The translations under genes were made by a program, and so were the position numbers. 64,000 nucleotides of DNA from Bacteroidia bacterium (GTDB lineage Bacteria > Bacteroidota > Bacteroidia > Flavobacteriales > Flavobacteriaceae): NCBI GenBank assembly GCA_030428705.1, contig JAUIDI010000001.1, positions 434,001 through 498,000 of the forward strand. The letters run 5' to 3'. Shown here one piece after another: positions 54,862 to 62,521 of this stretch (the first letter of the stretch is position 1; each line of letters starts with the position of its first letter). Below the pieces are notes generated by a model, which ran no database searches, was not told the DNA's origin, and saw only the letters and a program-made list of their open reading frames with translations.

Positions 54862-55031
54862 TTTCGATACCAATTTAAGCTTTGGTTAATAGTGCTTTGT
54901 AAATTATGAAAATAAAATCATTTTGTCCGACACTATGCCATAAACATAGGCGGCAATAGGATGAAATTGCATTTGCTGTGGAGCATGAGGAGGTATTTTA
55001 AACAGCCCGAAAAAGCTTCATATACCAATAA

Positions 55032-55046
55032 ATGACATCATGTCAT
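55032..55046. promoter_or_regulatory. Palindrome upstream of dnaK (candidate heat-shock operator)
   Basis: ATGACAT-C-ATGTCAT, perfect 7-base arms with a single central base, 77 bases before the dnaK ATG. Its core GACA-N3-TGTC (55034-55044) also occurs upstream of clpB (15956-15966). The remaining dnaK upstream region shows no exact TAnnTTTG box. Confidence 0.45.
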
Positions 55047-55122
55047 GTTGCTGTTACTTGGCATATTGTTTGACATTTACCTACCGACAAAAAAATAGGC
55101 ACTAATATTTAAAACATATAGA

Positions 55123-57030
55123 ATGAGCAAAATTATAGGTATAGATTTGGGTACGACCAATAGCTGCGTTTCCGTGATGGAAGGTAACGAGCCTGTTGTG
55201 ATACCCAATGCGGAAGGCAAAAGAACAACCCCATCGGTCATTGCATTTGTCGAAGGTGGTGAGATCAAGGTAGGCGATCCTGCAAAGAGACAAGCCGTTA
55301 CCAATCCCGAAAAAACAATTTATTCCATCAAAAGGTTTATGGGCAACAAATTTTCGGAATGCAAGGCCGAAATTGACCGAGTACCTTATAAAGTGGTTAA
55401 AGGTGATAATAATACGCCAAGGGTGGATATTGACGGACGTTTATATACGCCTCAGGAGTTGTCGGCCATGGTCCTTCAGAAAATGAAGAAGACTGCCGAA
55501 GACTATTTGGGACAGGATGTATCAAGGGCGGTAATTACCGTACCAGCTTATTTTAACGATGCACAGCGCCAAGCAACCAAAGAAGCTGGTGAGATTGCAG
55601 GTTTGACCGTTGAGCGAATCATCAACGAACCCACTGCGGCCTCTTTGGCTTATGGAATGGACAAAAAAGACACCGATCAAAAAATAGTTGTCTTTGACTT
55701 CGGTGGGGGAACCCATGATGTTTCCATTTTGGAATTGGGCGATGGCGTATTCGAAGTATTGGCCACCGATGGTGATACCCATTTGGGCGGTGACGATGTT
55801 GATCAGAAAATAATCAATTGGTTGGCCGATGAATTCAAAAAGGACGAAAGCATCGACCTTCGTGATGATGCCATGGCATTACAGCGACTTCGGGAAGCTG
55901 CCGAAAAGGCGAAAATAGAATTATCATCTTCGGCACAGACCGAGATCAATCTGCCTTATGTTACGGCAACCGCGACCGGGCCCAAACACTTGGTACGCAC
56001 TTTGACCAGGGCCAAGTTCGAACAGTTGATCGAAGACTTGGTGAAAAGGACCATCGAGCCTTGCCAAACGGCATTGAAATCGGCCGGACTTTCAAAAAGT
56101 GATATCGACGAAATTATATTGGTAGGAGGTTCTACCCGGATTCCCGCGGTACAGGAAGCAGTTGAAAAATTCTTTGGCAAGAAGCCTTCAAAAGGGGTCA
56201 ATCCTGATGAGGTAGTAGCCGTTGGTGCCGCGATTCAAGGTGGCGTTCTCACTGGAGACGTAAAAGATGTATTATTGTTGGATGTTACTCCTTTATCCTT
56301 AGGTATTGAAACTATGGGTAGCGTAATGACCAAGCTGATCGATGCGAACACTACGATACCGACCAAGAAATCGCAAGTGTTCTCTACGGCGGCCGATAAT
56401 CAACCTTCGGTCGAGATTCATGTATTGCAAGGTGAACGGCCTATGGCTGCAGACAACAAGACGATCGGGCGATTCCATTTAGATGGAATTCCTCCTGCAC
56501 CAAGAGGAACACCTCAAATCGAAGTTACCTTTGATATCGATGCCAACGGAATCATCAAGGTTTCGGCGACCGATAAGGCAACGAACAAGACACAGGATAT
56601 CCGTATCGAAGCTTCTTCAGGTTTGACAGAAGAGGAAATCGAAAAGATGAAGGCCGAAGCGGAAGCCAATGCCGAATCTGATAAAAAAGCCAAGGAAACG
56701 GCCGATAAGTTGAACGAGGCCGATAGCATGATTTTCCAGACGGAAAAACAGTTGAAGGAATTTGGCGATAAATTGTCGGATGACAAGAAAAAGCCGATAG
56801 AAGACGCTTTGGAAGAACTAAAGAAAGCTTATGAGAGCAAGGACCTGGCCGTTATCAATCCCGCTTTGGAAAAGATCAACGAAGCATGGAAGGTTGCATC
56901 GGAAGAAATGTACAAGGCCCAAGCCGAGGCCCAGCAGAACGGCGCCGCCCCCGAGAGTGGTGATGCGACGGCCGATGCCGGTGGCGAAGGCGACAATGTC
57001 GAAGACGTTGATTTTGAAGAAGTGAAATAA
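55123..57030 (+). CDS. dnaK: Chaperone DnaK (Hsp70)
   Basis: Central ATP-dependent chaperone; works with DnaJ/GrpE and with ClpB in disaggregation. The 635-residue protein starts with [20 protein letters not shown], has the phosphate motifs [20 protein letters not shown] and [20 protein letters not shown], the linker [17 protein letters not shown], the substrate-binding domain and a lid ending in the acidic EDVDFEEVK tail. dnaJ and grpE are not adjacent, as is usual in Bacteroidota. Single gene with its own terminator. Confidence 0.98.
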   Translation: MSKIIGIDLGTTNSCVSVMEGNEPVVIPNAEGKRTTPSVIAFVEGGEIKVGDPAKRQAVTNPEKTIYSIKRFMGNKFSECKAEIDRVPYKVVKGDNNTPRVDIDGRLYTPQELSAMVLQKMKKTAEDYLGQDVSRAVITVPAYFNDAQRQATKEAGEIAGLTVERIINEPTAASLAYGMDKKDTDQKIVVFDFGGGTHDVSILELGDGVFEVLATDGDTHLGGDDVDQKIINWLADEFKKDESIDLRDDAMALQRLREAAEKAKIELSSSAQTEINLPYVTATATGPKHLVRTLTRAKFEQLIEDLVKRTIEPCQTALKSAGLSKSDIDEIILVGGSTRIPAVQEAVEKFFGKKPSKGVNPDEVVAVGAAIQGGVLTGDVKDVLLLDVTPLSLGIETMGSVMTKLIDANTTIPTKKSQVFSTAADNQPSVEIHVLQGERPMAADNKTIGRFHLDGIPPAPRGTPQIEVTFDIDANGIIKVSATDKATNKTQDIRIEASSGLTEEEIEKMKAEAEANAESDKKAKETADKLNEADSMIFQTEKQLKEFGDKLSDDKKKPIEDALEELKKAYESKDLAVINPALEKINEAWKVASEEMYKAQAEAQQNGAAPESGDATADAGGEGDNVEDVDFEEVK

Positions 57031-57051
57031 TTCTTCGAACACGTAGATTTC

Positions 57052-57082
57052 AAAAAGCACCATTTACGAATGGTGCTTTTTT
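57052..57082. terminator. Terminator after dnaK
   Basis: Perfect 13-base stem AAAAAGCACCATT / AATGGTGCTTTTT with loop TACG and T-tail; its A-run may also end the convergent metallophosphoesterase transcript. Confidence 0.92.
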
Positions 57083-57095
57083 ATTTTGGTCTCCT

Positions 57096-58010
57096 CTATT
57101 TGATTTTTAGGATTCTCGAAGGTTCGCGGCCGTAGCCTTTTACCAACAGGGAATCTTTCAAAAATGTTACCGTTGCAAAAGAGGTGGAATCTTTGGTGTC
57201 GACCATACCTTTGAAGTTTAGGTAATGAACGCCGTTCCTTTGAACATAGCTCCCTGCATGATTGTGTCCATTAAAATAAAACTTAACACAATCGTATTTA
57301 TCGATAACGGCCAAAAGCTGTTCATAATTCCAGAGATTGTGTGCCTGTTCTTCACCAAGGGCGGGAAAATGACAATAAAAGCCCACGTGTTGGCCTTGCT
57401 CCGTTGCCAACCTTAACTCATCTTCTACCCAAGCCAATTGTACATTGCTTAGCCCATCGTTCCATTCCATTAAATTTGCCATGTTTTTATCGGACAATTG
57501 GTTGAACAACGAATCGGTCTGTTGTCTTTTATCTTCGGTCAAGGCACCATGAACGCTAAGGTCATTCCCATCAAGAACTATAAAACGCCAATTGTTCTTT
57601 ACGATACTGTAATACCGATTTTTGATATTCATTTTTTCGAAAATCAATGGTTTGAGCGAATCCGCTACACTGAAATCATGATTGCCTAGAACATGGTATT
57701 TTTCCGATTTAAGGCTATTCCATATGGGTGTTACGGAATCATAGCTTTCAAAATTCCTATCAATGAAATCGCCCAAATGGATGGAATACTCCAAAGCGTG
57801 TTCATTGAATGTGTTCACGGCTTGTCGTAAACGACCGGGCGATTTTTTATAATGACGAACTCCGGCCGCTTCACAATTACAGTACTGACAGTCGGCCACG
57901 ATACCAACCTCGAATTCAAGGCGTTCGGAAACCTGTTTCTTTTTGGGTTTGCATCCGATGAACGCCAAGACACATAAGAATAAAAAGATTGATTTTTGAT
58001 AAGTACGCAT
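57096..58010 (-). CDS. Calcineurin-like metallophosphoesterase lipoprotein (ADPRibase-Mn-like)
   Basis: A 304-residue lipoprotein, signal peptide MRTYQKSIFLFLCVLAFIGC. The five metallophosphoesterase blocks are visible: FEVGIVADCQY (Asp), HLGDFIDR, VLGNHDFS, CHFPALGEEQ and FYFNGHNHAGSY. The segment CNCEAAGVRHYKKSPGRLRQ and the order of blocks resemble Mn-dependent ADP-ribose/CDP-alcohol diphosphatases. Location outside the cytoplasm suggests nucleotide salvage or phosphate release. Convergent with dnaK. Confidence 0.88.
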   Translation of the reverse strand: MRTYQKSIFLFLCVLAFIGCKPKKKQVSERLEFEVGIVADCQYCNCEAAGVRHYKKSPGRLRQAVNTFNEHALEYSIHLGDFIDRNFESYDSVTPIWNSLKSEKYHVLGNHDFSVADSLKPLIFEKMNIKNRYYSIVKNNWRFIVLDGNDLSVHGALTEDKRQQTDSLFNQLSDKNMANLMEWNDGLSNVQLAWVEDELRLATEQGQHVGFYCHFPALGEEQAHNLWNYEQLLAVIDKYDCVKFYFNGHNHAGSYVQRNGVHYLNFKGMVDTKDSTSFATVTFLKDSLLVKGYGREPSRILKIK

Positions 58011-58124
58011 CGTTGAGGAGCTATGAATTTTAGAAGTTAAAGATACGGCACCAATCTTTTGAAATAGAAGTTTAATGTCAAACTCATCGAAAACACTGAA
58101 GCCGTTTGACGATTTGGCATCCCT

Positions 58125-58159
58125 TTTGTTTCTAATTGATCTAATAACAAGTAATTTTG
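58125..58159 (+). promoter_or_regulatory. Promoter predicting a leaderless transcript
   Basis: TTTG (58125-58128), spacer of 23 bases, then TAATTTTG (58152-58159), exact TAnnTTTG. The ATG of the next gene is at 58164, only five bases after the box, about where transcription should start. Confidence 0.5.
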
Positions 58160-58163
58160 TGGC

Positions 58164-59093
58164 ATGGTAAAAAACTACACCTATTTCGTATTGCTTTTGA
58201 CGGTAATCGTTCCGCAGTTCATTTTATCCCAGGAAATCAAAATTTTCAGAACATCCGATTTTGATTTAAAAGGGGAAGTGAAAAAATGTTTGGTGCGTAC
58301 GTACTACGGCAAAGAGGAGTATGAATTCAATATGGAAGGCTTATTGACCAAATCGGTTACCCGTTATAATGACCAAGATTATGATATTACCCATTACAAA
58401 TATTCGGGTGATGAACTTTTGGAGAAAAGATTGGAAGTTTATCGAGATAATGTTTTTGAGGAAAATACTTCGATAGCCAATTTTTATACCATCGATACTA
58501 CCGAAAATCGTAAGATTACCGAAAAAATTGTATCGTACTCGAAGGAGTTTTTGGGTCAAAATGAATATCATTACGATGAAGCGGGCAACCTCATTAAAGT
58601 TTTTCACAGTGATAATGAGGGAAGCGATGAGACCGAAATCGTTTACACCGATGTCAAAGGAGAGCGTACGAAGACTACTGAAACCAATGGTATTATCTTG
58701 CAATCCGTGAGGACTTCTGAAAAAAAAGGAAAAGACCAAAGTAAAAAAATCATTATCCTGACGAAGGATTTTATCGAAGGAAAACCCAACAAGGCCGTCG
58801 AGGAAGTTAAAAATGTAGCCGGTCTGTTGGTGGATAGGATAACCTATTACTTCGATACCAAAACAAACCAATTCGTGCCTGAAGCTTCGACTTCGTACGC
58901 ATACGATGAAAATAACATGCTTTTAAAAACCGAAACCAAAACCGGTGAAGAAGTTGAAATAAAAGAATACATCTACCAATTCGACGGTTCTGAAAATGGT
59001 AATTGGGTCAAGCAAATTGTGAAACCCGACAATTCATACAAAACCCGGGAAATCAGTTATTATAAGACAGAAAAGCTCGTTGTTGAAGAGTAA
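58164..59093 (+). CDS. Secreted protein with RHS/YD-like repeats, function unknown
   Basis: A 309-residue exported protein. The signal peptide (MVKNYTYFVLLLTVIVPQFI, cleaved after LS) leaves Gln at the mature N-terminus. The rest is beta-rich with degenerate YD-type repeats (EYEFNMEGLLTKSVTRYND, EYHYDEAGNLIKVFHSDNE, SYAYDENNMLLKTETKTGE). Full RHS toxins are much longer; this one has only a few units and no toxin tip. It may bind carbohydrate. It abuts the GNAT gene on the other strand with no gap (59093/59094). Confidence 0.8.
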   Translation: MVKNYTYFVLLLTVIVPQFILSQEIKIFRTSDFDLKGEVKKCLVRTYYGKEEYEFNMEGLLTKSVTRYNDQDYDITHYKYSGDELLEKRLEVYRDNVFEENTSIANFYTIDTTENRKITEKIVSYSKEFLGQNEYHYDEAGNLIKVFHSDNEGSDETEIVYTDVKGERTKTTETNGIILQSVRTSEKKGKDQSKKIIILTKDFIEGKPNKAVEEVKNVAGLLVDRITYYFDTKTNQFVPEASTSYAYDENNMLLKTETKTGEEVEIKEYIYQFDGSENGNWVKQIVKPDNSYKTREISYYKTEKLVVEE

Positions 59094-59663
59094 TCAGCTT
59101 CTCCCGGCCTTTATTTGCTGCCATTCCCCTTTTAGGATTCCGTAGCAGCAGGTGTTTCTTTTGAAACCATCCAATAGGTACACATCTTTTCTAAGGATAC
59201 CTTCTAGGGTACATCCTAATTTTTCGACCGCCTTTCGTGATCGAATATTTCGCTCATCGACCCTGAACTCTACTTTTTCGAAGCCCATGGTTTCGAAGGC
59301 ATGATCCAGCATCAAGATTTTCATTTGCCCGTTTAGGCCGCCTCCCTGAAATTCGCGTCCGATCCATGTGGAGCCTATATGCAACACTTTATTGGCCCAA
59401 TGAATGTGCATGTACCTTGTGCTACCGGCGAAACTGTTGGTGGCCTTGTCAAAAATGATAAAGGGAATGTCGGTCTTTTTACGTTGCCCCTCCAAGGCGG
59501 TTTCCACATAGTTTTTCAACCCTTCTCTGTGTGCTATATCGGATGGAGAATATTGAACCAATTTGTCCTGGGCGGCAATGGCGTACAATAGGTGAAAATT
59601 ATCAAGTGTCAAAGGCGATAATCGCACCCTTTCGTTTTCAAGAATAATCGGATGTTGCTCCAT
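59094..59663 (-). CDS. GNAT family N-acetyltransferase (RimJ/RimL-like)
   Basis: A 189-residue acyltransferase. RimJ-type features are LENERVRLSPLTLDNFHLLY, the acceptor-site IGSTWIGREFQGGGLNGQMK carrying the acetyl-CoA loop in a GGGLNG form, and GFEKVEFRVDERNIRSRKAV followed by EKLGCTLEGILRKDVYL. It transfers acetyl from CoA to an amine, perhaps an N-terminus or small molecule. It lies four bases after a second GNAT gene; both and the esterase are one minus-strand operon. Confidence 0.9.
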   Translation of the reverse strand: MEQHPIILENERVRLSPLTLDNFHLLYAIAAQDKLVQYSPSDIAHREGLKNYVETALEGQRKKTDIPFIIFDKATNSFAGSTRYMHIHWANKVLHIGSTWIGREFQGGGLNGQMKILMLDHAFETMGFEKVEFRVDERNIRSRKAVEKLGCTLEGILRKDVYLLDGFKRNTCCYGILKGEWQQIKAGRS

Positions 59664-59667
59664 AGCC

Positions 59668-60246
59668 TTATTCTTTTAAGGATTCGTATTCTTTTTTGAG
59701 CAACCGGTATTGAATCAATGAGACATAAACATTGTCATCAATGGTATGGTCTCTTTTGACATCATGGTCTTTGAGTTCCGCTTCTTTGACCATTCCGTTT
59801 TTGACCATCACTTTTCCGGAAGCACTGTTTGTGGTGAGATAGACCGCGATTATTTTGTTGAGTCCAAGCGTTTCAAATCCGAATTTCAGTATTGCCTCGA
59901 CGGCTTCGGTGGCAAAGCCCTGGTTCCAAAAAGGTTCCGCTATCCAATATCCCAATTCGGCCCTATTGTTCTGCACATTAAGGGTCAGGCCGATACCTCC
60001 AATGAATGAGTTGTCCAAATTCAGTCGAACGGCGAATATGTATTGATCTTTATCCTTAAAACCCTGATTGACCATTTGGATCCACGAAATGGCATCTTCT
60101 TCGCGGTAGGGGTGGGGCATGGTACGGGTATTTTCAACGATCTTGATGTTGTCGGCATGAGAAACGATAACGGGAACATCTTCCCATTTTGGTTGGTCCA
60201 GTGCTAATCTTTCCGTTCGAAGTTCAGGAAAATGTTCCATGGTCAT
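59668..60246 (-). CDS. GNAT family N-acetyltransferase (RimJ-like)
   Basis: A 192-residue paralogue type of the previous gene, with LRTERLALDQPKWEDVPVIV, ELGYWIAEPFWNQGFATEAV (acetyl-CoA loop) and TLGLNKIIAVYLTTNSASGK followed by VMVKNGMVKEAELK. The two GNATs are only distantly alike, so they are not a recent duplication. The ATG at 60246 overlaps the TGA of the esterase gene by four bases (ATGA). Confidence 0.9.
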   Translation of the reverse strand: MTMEHFPELRTERLALDQPKWEDVPVIVSHADNIKIVENTRTMPHPYREEDAISWIQMVNQGFKDKDQYIFAVRLNLDNSFIGGIGLTLNVQNNRAELGYWIAEPFWNQGFATEAVEAILKFGFETLGLNKIIAVYLTTNSASGKVMVKNGMVKEAELKDHDVKRDHTIDDNVYVSLIQYRLLKKEYESLKE

Positions 60247-60887
60247 ACCAATGCGTTGATCAATTCCTTTTTGATTTCATGGCCACCTTCATAAATCATC
60301 TGCTCGGCCTTGCCTTGAAAAAGAAGCTCTATTTTTTTCGATTCGTTTTGCAACCGTTCTTCGTTGATGTACTCATCTTGATTGCCGACCAACACGGTTA
60401 CCTTGGTGCCGTAATCTTGTATAAAGTCAAAATCATGTGGCTCCAGTTCGGTAGGTATTCCGCCGGCATACAGAATTAATTGGTCACATTTCAGTTTTTG
60501 ATGTACAGCCCAGCGCATTGCAATCGATACCCCTTGTGAAAACCCAAAAACGATAATGCTACAGGTCTCCGGAATTTTTTCCGCTTCAAAAACGGCATCT
60601 AAATAAGCCAATACATTTTTCTTTTCCAGAGCTGTGTTTTCTTTGGTGAGCCAACTCGCGCCGACATGACGGTATTCATTTTTGAGATAGTACTTTGAAG
60701 GTGCCTGGGGTGCAATGAAATAATTATCTTCGGCAGGTAGCTCGTCAAAATACTTGAGAAAGTACCGACTTAAAAAACCGATTCCGTGAAAGACGATCCA
60801 GACGTTCTTGGTCTTTTTCGTCAATTCGTTCAATGTTTCGTACGTATTGGTCGTTAGGTACGACACTTGTTTTTCAGTAGTATGCAT
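60243..60887 (-). CDS. Alpha/beta hydrolase, carboxylesterase/phospholipase type
   Basis: A 214-residue cytoplasmic serine hydrolase. The oxyanion-hole region is VWIVFHGIGFLSRYFLKYFD, the nucleophile Ser is in IIVFGFSQGVSIAMRWAV (GFSQG), the acid is in VTVLVGNQDEYIN and the catalytic His in IYEGGHEIKKEL. All triad members are present. The natural ester is unknown. First gene of the operon with the two GNATs; divergent from the menaquinone genes. Confidence 0.9.
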   Translation of the reverse strand: MHTTEKQVSYLTTNTYETLNELTKKTKNVWIVFHGIGFLSRYFLKYFDELPAEDNYFIAPQAPSKYYLKNEYRHVGASWLTKENTALEKKNVLAYLDAVFEAEKIPETCSIIVFGFSQGVSIAMRWAVHQKLKCDQLILYAGGIPTELEPHDFDFIQDYGTKVTVLVGNQDEYINEERLQNESKKIELLFQGKAEQMIYEGGHEIKKELINALV

Positions 60888-60983
60888 ATCAAAAGGCCTT
60901 TTTCAAAGAAAGGCTTTAATAGTATTTTAAAATTCCATACCGTGAAATTCGTGAAAGTTCCCATGGAAGGAATATTATATATG

Positions 60984-60991
60984 TAATTTTG
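60984..60991 (+). promoter_or_regulatory. Putative -7 element of the menaquinone operon
   Basis: TAATTTTG, exact TAnnTTTG match, ending 14 bases before the GTG start at 61006; the -33 region has only TTC at suitable spacing. Confidence 0.45.
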
Positions 60992-61005
60992 TAAAAAATA
61001 TTTTC

Positions 61006-61428
61006 GTGAACGAATTAAAAGAAAAAATTTTAAAGGTCTGCAACGATTCTTCCAAGAATACCATGATGGAGACCTTGGAGATCGAATACATAGATGTGGG
61101 TGAAAATTTCTTGACCGCCAAAATGCCAGTGAACTCAAAAGTGCACCAACCTGATGGTGTCTTGCACGGCGGTGCTATGGTCGCTTTGGCCGAAAGTGTT
61201 GGAAGTATGGCATCATATATCTTTTTGGATGCCGAGAATTTTTTTGTCCGTGGTATCGAAATATCCGCCAACCATGTAAAAAGCGTAAGCGAAGGAGAGG
61301 TTTTTGCTACTGCCACCATAGTCCATAAAGGCCGTACTACCCAGTTGTGGGATATCAAACTAAGAAACGCCGAAGACGAATTGATATCCGTTTGCAAACT
61401 AACAACGATTGCCCTGCCAAAAAAATAG
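61006..61428 (+). CDS. Hotdog-fold thioesterase, probably DHNA-CoA thioesterase of menaquinone synthesis
   Basis: A 140-residue PaaI/YdiI-type hotdog thioesterase. The family motif is KVHQPDGVLHGGAMVALAES with the conserved HGG and Glu, followed by FFVRGIEISANHVKSVSEGE and TTQLWDIKLRNAEDELI. The start is a GTG at 61006 (MNELKEKILKV). The position eight bases before menF, in front of menD, makes 1,4-dihydroxy-2-naphthoyl-CoA the likely substrate (MenI role); the sequence itself only shows the family. Confidence 0.85.
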   Translation: MNELKEKILKVCNDSSKNTMMETLEIEYIDVGENFLTAKMPVNSKVHQPDGVLHGGAMVALAESVGSMASYIFLDAENFFVRGIEISANHVKSVSEGEVFATATIVHKGRTTQLWDIKLRNAEDELISVCKLTTIALPKK

Positions 61429-61436
61429 GTTTTAAA

Positions 61437-62477
61437 ATGACTCCTGATTTTTTATCGGCGATAGCGCGACAGCTTTCAAAACAATTGCCATTTGTAGTTT
61501 ACCGAAAACCCAAAGCATCGGTTACCACCGCTATTTTTCAAGCGGATGCCAAATTAAACTCTATTAAGGACTTTTCGGAAACCGGATTTGTATTTGCGCC
61601 TTTTGATGCCGACAAACCTTCCTATTTTATAAAACCGGATGCGATCTTCAAAGATTCGACAAGTTATGAAGCGGCACCTATAGCATCTAAAAAGGCAGAA
61701 AATCCTGATTTGGAAACCAAAACCTCTTTCGTAAAACTGGTGGAAAAGGCCATGGCCGAAACCAATAAGGGAACATTTGCAAAAGTGGTGCTTTCAAGAA
61801 GTATCGTTCTTGAATGTGGTGTCCATCCTCTTGATATATTACGATCTTTGATTACGAGATATGAGAATGCCTTGTGCTATCTATGGTACCATCCGAACGT
61901 CGGTATGTGGTCGGGGGCCACTCCGGAAATATTATTACATGCCGAAGGTAATCGTTTGACGACCATGTCTTTGGCCGGAACGCAAAAATACAAAGGGGAG
62001 GATAACCCGAAATGGGGTGATAAAGAAAAGAAAGAGCAACAATTGGTCACCGAATATATTGCTACTGCCCTTAAGGACCAAGTAACGAATCTTGAAATTT
62101 CAGAAACCGAGACCGTACGTGCAGGAAACCTTTGGCACTTGCGCACAAAATTATCAGGCTCAATTAACGATAATCTGGCATCCGTTATCAAGGTACTTCA
62201 TCCCACGCCTGCCGTCTGTGGTATGCCTTTGGCCGCGACGAAAAAATTCATCATGGAAAATGAAGACCATGAACGGGAATTCTACACAGGTTATTTGGGA
62301 GAACTTAATTTCAAGACCGAGTCCGACCTTTTTGTGAACCTGAGATGTATGAAACTGAGCGACAACTTTGTTACCATTTATGTCGGGGGAGGGATTACCA
62401 AAGATTCAGTACCTGAAAAAGAATGGGAAGAGACTGTTGCAAAAAGTCGCACGATACTCGATATACTCTTAAATTGA
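61437..62477 (+). CDS. menF: Isochorismate synthase
   Basis: Converts chorismate to isochorismate for menaquinone. The start ATG at 61437 (MTPDFLSAIARQLSKQLPFV) gives 346 residues; the N-terminal region is short compared with E. coli MenF, as in other Bacteroidota. The chorismate-binding domain has FAKVVLSRSIVLE, MWSGATPEILLHAEGNRLTT, MSLAGTQKYKGEDNPKWGDK, LHPTPAVCGMPLAATKKFIM and FYTGYLGELN, plus IYVGGGITKDSVPEKEWEE. The menD neighbour favours MenF over a salicylate or siderophore enzyme. Confidence 0.94.
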   Translation: MTPDFLSAIARQLSKQLPFVVYRKPKASVTTAIFQADAKLNSIKDFSETGFVFAPFDADKPSYFIKPDAIFKDSTSYEAAPIASKKAENPDLETKTSFVKLVEKAMAETNKGTFAKVVLSRSIVLECGVHPLDILRSLITRYENALCYLWYHPNVGMWSGATPEILLHAEGNRLTTMSLAGTQKYKGEDNPKWGDKEKKEQQLVTEYIATALKDQVTNLEISETETVRAGNLWHLRTKLSGSINDNLASVIKVLHPTPAVCGMPLAATKKFIMENEDHEREFYTGYLGELNFKTESDLFVNLRCMKLSDNFVTIYVGGGITKDSVPEKEWEETVAKSRTILDILLN

Positions 62478-62521
62478 AAATTATTGGGCTATAACGTGGT
62501 GGCATCGTATTTTTGTCGACC

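Noticed and set aside
58164-59093. RHS toxin
   Set aside because: Only a few degenerate YD-like repeats, 309 residues, no toxin tip or immunity gene.
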